From: Burkholderiales bacterium
Lineage (GTDB): Bacteria > Pseudomonadota > Gammaproteobacteria > Burkholderiales > Burkholderiaceae_C
Direction: 5' to 3'
NCBI GenBank assembly: GCA_016223165.1
Contig: JACRPO010000005.1
Span: 682,001-746,000 of the forward strand
Length of the DNA stretch: 64,000 nt
The position numbers and the translations under genes are program-made. This document shows positions 61,001-64,000 of the stretch, piece after piece; position 1 is the stretch's first letter, and the number at the start of each line of letters is the position of its first letter. The notes beneath the pieces are model-generated. The model had not been told where the DNA came from and made no database searches. It saw only the letters and a program-made list of their open reading frames with translations.

Positions 61001-62872
61001 ATGATCGTCGCCACCGCCGGCCATGTCGACCACGGCAAGTCGACGCTCGTGGCCGCGCTGACCGGGCAACGCACCGACCGCCTGCCCGAAGAGCAGCGGC
61101 GCGGCATGACCATCGAGGCGGGCTACGCCCATGCCGACTTCGGCGACGGCGCGGTGCTGGACTTCGTCGACCTGCCCGGGCACGAGCGCTACCTGCGCCA
61201 CCTGCTGGCCGGCATCGCCGCGGCCGACGTGGCGCTGCTCGTGGTGGCCGCCGACGACGGGCCGATGCCGCAGACCCTCGAACACCTGGCGCTGCTGCGG
61301 GCGCTCGGCATCGCGCGCGTGCTGCCGGTGCTGAGCAAGATCGACCGCGTCGATGCGGCGCGCGTGGCGCAGGTGCGCGATGCGATGCAGCAGCTGCTGC
61401 ATGAACCGGGCCTGGAGCCGGCCGCGGTGCTCGAGGTCTGCGCAACCCGCGGCCAGGGTCTGGAGGCCGTGCGCAGCACATTGCGCGACCTGCATCGCGC
61501 CCTGCCGCAACGCGACGACCGTGGCGGCTTCCGGCTGGCCGTCGACCGCGTCTTCACACGCAGCGGCGCCGGGCTCGTCGTCACCGGCACGGTACTGGCC
61601 GGCCGTGTCGCCACGGCCGACGAGTTGCGCACGGTGCCGGGCAACGGCGCGGCGCGGGTGCGCGGTTTGCAGGTGCATGGCCAACCCGTGATCGCGGCGC
61701 GCGCCGGGCAACGCTGCGCCCTGAACCTGGCGCCGCTGGCCGGCGAACGCCTGCAGGTTGATCGCGGCGACTGGATGATGGCGCCGCCGCTGTTGGCGCC
61801 GACGCGCAGGCTCGATGTGCGCTGGCGCCGCCCGCACGAACGCGCGCTGCCTGCGCAACTGCACCTGCATCTGGGCAACGCCACGCGCATCGCCCGCCAC
61901 ATCGCGCTCGGGGATACGGCGCATGCACAGCTGCTGCTCGATCGGCCGGTGAGCGCCCTGCGCGGCGACCGCTTCGTGCTGCGCGATCCGGCCGCGCGGC
62001 AGCTCCTCGGTGGTGGCACGGTGCTCGATGCCTTCGCGCCGGCGCGCGGCCGCGCGCGCCCGCAACGCCTCGCCGAGCTGCAGGCCCTCTCGGAGCCGAT
62101 GCCCGATCGGGCGCTGGCCGCCATGCTCGGGCTGCGCCGCGAGGGCGTCGAGTGGTCCTCCTTTGCGCTCAACTGGAACCTGCCCGCTGACGCGCGCGAT
62201 GTGATGGCCGCGGCCGCCGGGGCGCTCTGCCTGCCGCACCCGGGCGGCATGCGCCTGCTGGGCACCGGGGCATGGCCGGCCTTGCTCACCGCTGTGCAGC
62301 GAACGCTCGCGGCCTCGCACGAGCGCGAGCCTGCGAGCCGCGGGATGACCGAGGCAGCGCTGCACGTCGCGCTGTCGGATCATGGCGACGTGCCGCTGCG
62401 CCACGCCGCACTGGCGCAACTCCAGCGGAACGGCGCCATCGAGCGCGACGGCTTCGTCTGGCGGATTCCCGGCCATGCCGCGCAGCTGCCCGAAGCCGAC
62501 GCCGTGTTGCTGCAACGCACGCACGCCGTCATGCAGCCGCACGGCCTGCGGCCGCCGCCGCTGGGTGAACTCGCCGTCCTGCTCGATCTGCCGCTGCTCG
62601 AGGCGGCGGCCTTCCTGCAACGCGCCGCCGCGCTCGGCCACCTGGTGCAGGTCGCGAGGAACCGCTTCTTCCTGCCCGCCACGCTGCAGGCGCTCGTGCA
62701 GGTGGCGCGCGAGACGGCCGCGGCCTCGCCGGACGGACGCTTCGAAGTCATCCCCTTCCGCGACCGCTCGGGCCTCGGACGCAACCTGTCGATCCAGGTG
62801 CTCGAATACTTCGACCGCATGCACATCACGCGCTTCGCGAAGCGCGGCCGCGTGATGACCGTGCCACCCTGA
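61001..62872 (+). CDS. selB: Selenocysteine-specific translation elongation factor
   Basis: A 623-residue SelB: GTPase domain at the very N-terminus ([28 protein letters not shown]), EF-Tu-like domains 2-3 (about 175-345), and four C-terminal winged helices (about 375-623, ending [27 protein letters not shown]) that bind the SECIS hairpin. It delivers Sec-tRNA to in-frame UGA codons. No selA, tRNA-Sec or selenoprotein gene is found in the window, but selB commonly follows selA elsewhere; here the upstream neighbour is unrelated. A TAAAAT at 60971 could be a -10. Confidence 0.93.
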   Translation: MIVATAGHVDHGKSTLVAALTGQRTDRLPEEQRRGMTIEAGYAHADFGDGAVLDFVDLPGHERYLRHLLAGIAAADVALLVVAADDGPMPQTLEHLALLRALGIARVLPVLSKIDRVDAARVAQVRDAMQQLLHEPGLEPAAVLEVCATRGQGLEAVRSTLRDLHRALPQRDDRGGFRLAVDRVFTRSGAGLVVTGTVLAGRVATADELRTVPGNGAARVRGLQVHGQPVIAARAGQRCALNLAPLAGERLQVDRGDWMMAPPLLAPTRRLDVRWRRPHERALPAQLHLHLGNATRIARHIALGDTAHAQLLLDRPVSALRGDRFVLRDPAARQLLGGGTVLDAFAPARGRARPQRLAELQALSEPMPDRALAAMLGLRREGVEWSSFALNWNLPADARDVMAAAAGALCLPHPGGMRLLGTGAWPALLTAVQRTLAASHEREPASRGMTEAALHVALSDHGDVPLRHAALAQLQRNGAIERDGFVWRIPGHAAQLPEADAVLLQRTHAVMQPHGLRPPPLGELAVLLDLPLLEAAAFLQRAAALGHLVQVARNRFFLPATLQALVQVARETAAASPDGRFEVIPFRDRSGLGRNLSIQVLEYFDRMHITRFAKRGRVMTVPP

Positions 62873-62963
62873 GGCACCGTCCGATTCAGCCGGTTTCAGC
62901 GCAGCCGCGGCCCACCGGCCATGCGCGCGTTCTTCGGGCGCGCGTTCTCCGGCCGAGTGCGCT

Positions 62964-64000
62964 TCAGCGGCCGGCCACGGGCGCGGCGACCTTGGCGTGC
63001 CGCATCAGGCCATAGACCGTCGCCGCCAGCGCCAACCCCGCCGCCGCCGTGGCCGCCGGCATCGCCGGCAGGAACAGCGTCGCCAGCGCGAGTGCCCCGA
63101 GCCCGATGCGCAGCGCGAGATCGACAGGCACGCGGCGCGTGAAGCGCCCGAACATCGCGAACGCGCTGGCGCAGGTGCCTGTCGTCACGAGCAGCGTCCC
63201 GGCCACCTGCATCCAGCCCGGTTGGATCACCATCTCAGAGCGCACGAAGATGGCGAAGGTCATCAGCGTGATCGGCAGGCAGATCCGCAGCGCCTCCCAC
63301 ATCGTGCGCATGAAGGGCGCCTCGGCGATGCGTGCCGAGATCGCTGCGGTGAGCGAGGTGGGCGGCGACAGCTCGCCCCAGACCGACAGCAGGAAGACGA
63401 AGAAATGCGCTACCCAGGGGTTGATGCCCAGCTTGGTGAGCGGCCCCACGATGACCACGGCGCCGATGATGTAGGTGGCGGTGGGCGGCAGCCCCATGCC
63501 CACCAGCCAGCCGAAGACGAAGGACATGAAGATCATCGCCGCCACGTTCCATGCGCCGAGCTCCAGCAGCATGCCGCCCATGCGGTTGATGAAGCCCGTC
63601 ACCGTGAACAGGCCGATCATGATCCCGAGCGTGGCCAGCAGCAGCGTCAGGTAGGAGGTCATGTCGGCATGCGTCTCGATGCTCAGGCGCAGGTTGCCGA
63701 GGAAGGTTTCCTGGTCCACGGCCGCGTCGGCGAGGCGGTACTTGAAGTACAGGAAGTTGGCCAGCAGCAGCACGAACAGGAACGCCGCCGTGTAGAGCGC
63801 CGCCAGCAACTCGCCCACGCCGAGCCCGCCCATCATCGCCAGCAGGAACAGCACCGCGAGGAAGAAGATCGAGGTCTTCACCTGCTCGTAGGCAGCGACG
63901 CCCGGTGCCTCGACCGCCTCGCGCGGCAGCAGGCGCACGCAGATCAGGTAGACGGCCAGCGCCAGCGAGACGTAATAGACGAAGGCGAGCGCGAAGCCGC
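62964..64000 (-). CDS. TRAP transporter large permease (4TM/12TM fused type), C-terminal part
   Basis: The C-terminal 345 residues of a multi-helix membrane protein whose 5' end lies beyond the window. GLPPTATYIIGAVVIVGPLTKLGI, HFFVFLLSVWGELSPPTSLTAAISARIA and long hydrophobic segments are typical of DctM-domain proteins of the fused-permease (DctQM) TRAP family, whose usual substrates are organic acids. The last four helices look like the extra C-terminal domain of that subfamily. The GTG at 63938 is in the middle of the frame and is not the start. Ligand unknown. Confidence 0.87.
   Translation of the reverse strand, partial: GFALAFVYYVSLALAVYLICVRLLPREAVEAPGVAAYEQVKTSIFFLAVLFLLAMMGGLGVGELLAALYTAAFLFVLLLANFLYFKYRLADAAVDQETFLGNLRLSIETHADMTSYLTLLLATLGIMIGLFTVTGFINRMGGMLLELGAWNVAAMIFMSFVFGWLVGMGLPPTATYIIGAVVIVGPLTKLGINPWVAHFFVFLLSVWGELSPPTSLTAAISARIAEAPFMRTMWEALRICLPITLMTFAIFVRSEMVIQPGWMQVAGTLLVTTGTCASAFAMFGRFTRRVPVDLALRIGLGALALATLFLPAMPAATAAAGLALAATVYGLMRHAKVAAPVAGR

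Overview
The window looks like chromosomal DNA of a Burkholderiales betaproteobacterium of the Rubrivivax/Leptothrix/Piscinibacter kind. This is inferred from gene content and very high G+C: a homodimeric-E1 pyruvate dehydrogenase operon with lipoyl-bearing E3, a polyhydroxyalkanoate phasin, the cysI-DUF934-cysH-cysD-cysN order, and several TctC/Bug solute-binding proteins. No phage, integrase, transposase or CRISPR array was seen. The genes are densely packed, many with 4-base ATGA/GTGA overlaps, and no gene-free stretch exceeds 300 bases.

Layout. 1-5.4 kb (minus): pyruvate dehydrogenase genes aceE-aceF, a proteasome-like Ntn hydrolase, a large palindromic element and the start of lpdA. 5.5-12.6 kb (plus): a PAS histidine kinase and FixJ-type regulator, folD, an M3 oligopeptidase and an exported DUF4124-glutaredoxin. 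12.6-18.2 kb (minus): MFS transporter, rmuC, a 2-hydroxyacid dehydrogenase, a nitroreductase and an HDAC-like deacetylase. 18.2-20.2 kb: a phasin gene whose promoter is bracketed by two near-identical operators, then a patatin lipoprotein. 20.4-28.3 kb (plus): assimilatory sulfate reduction (TSUP permease, CysI, DUF934, APS reductase, CysD, CysN) followed by FdxA-type ferredoxin and a TrxB-like ferredoxin-NADP reductase. 28.4-30.7 kb: a TPP riboswitch preceding a TonB-dependent receptor, then tRNA-Asn. 31-40 kb: a glucan-hydrolase locus (divergent GH3; GH144-like, GH15, an SbmA-like ABC protein with an eroded ATPase, and a CocE-type hydrolase).

41.8-57.4 kb is the main accessory catabolic island. 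It holds a pair resembling the (R)-sulfolactate sulfo-lyase SuyA/SuyB, a BisC-like molybdoenzyme, two TctC binding proteins around a 3-mercaptopyruvate-type sulfurtransferase, a fumarase/adenylosuccinate-type lyase, a GlcD-type FAD dehydrogenase, an IclR regulator, an MmgE/PrpD protein, a DadA-like oxidase, an amidohydrolase and a class II aldolase. Two intergenic regions share a TGAA-N6-TTCA palindrome, which suggests one IclR-type regulon. I infer a pathway for a C3 organosulfonate and/or an amino-dicarboxylate compound; the substrate is not established.

57.4-64 kb: an S8 protease with a P-domain and a histone-H1-like lysine tail, a quinone oxidoreductase, selB, and the C-terminal part of a TRAP transporter permease. 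Short in-frame tandem repeats recur at protein ends across the window and look like a property of this genome.
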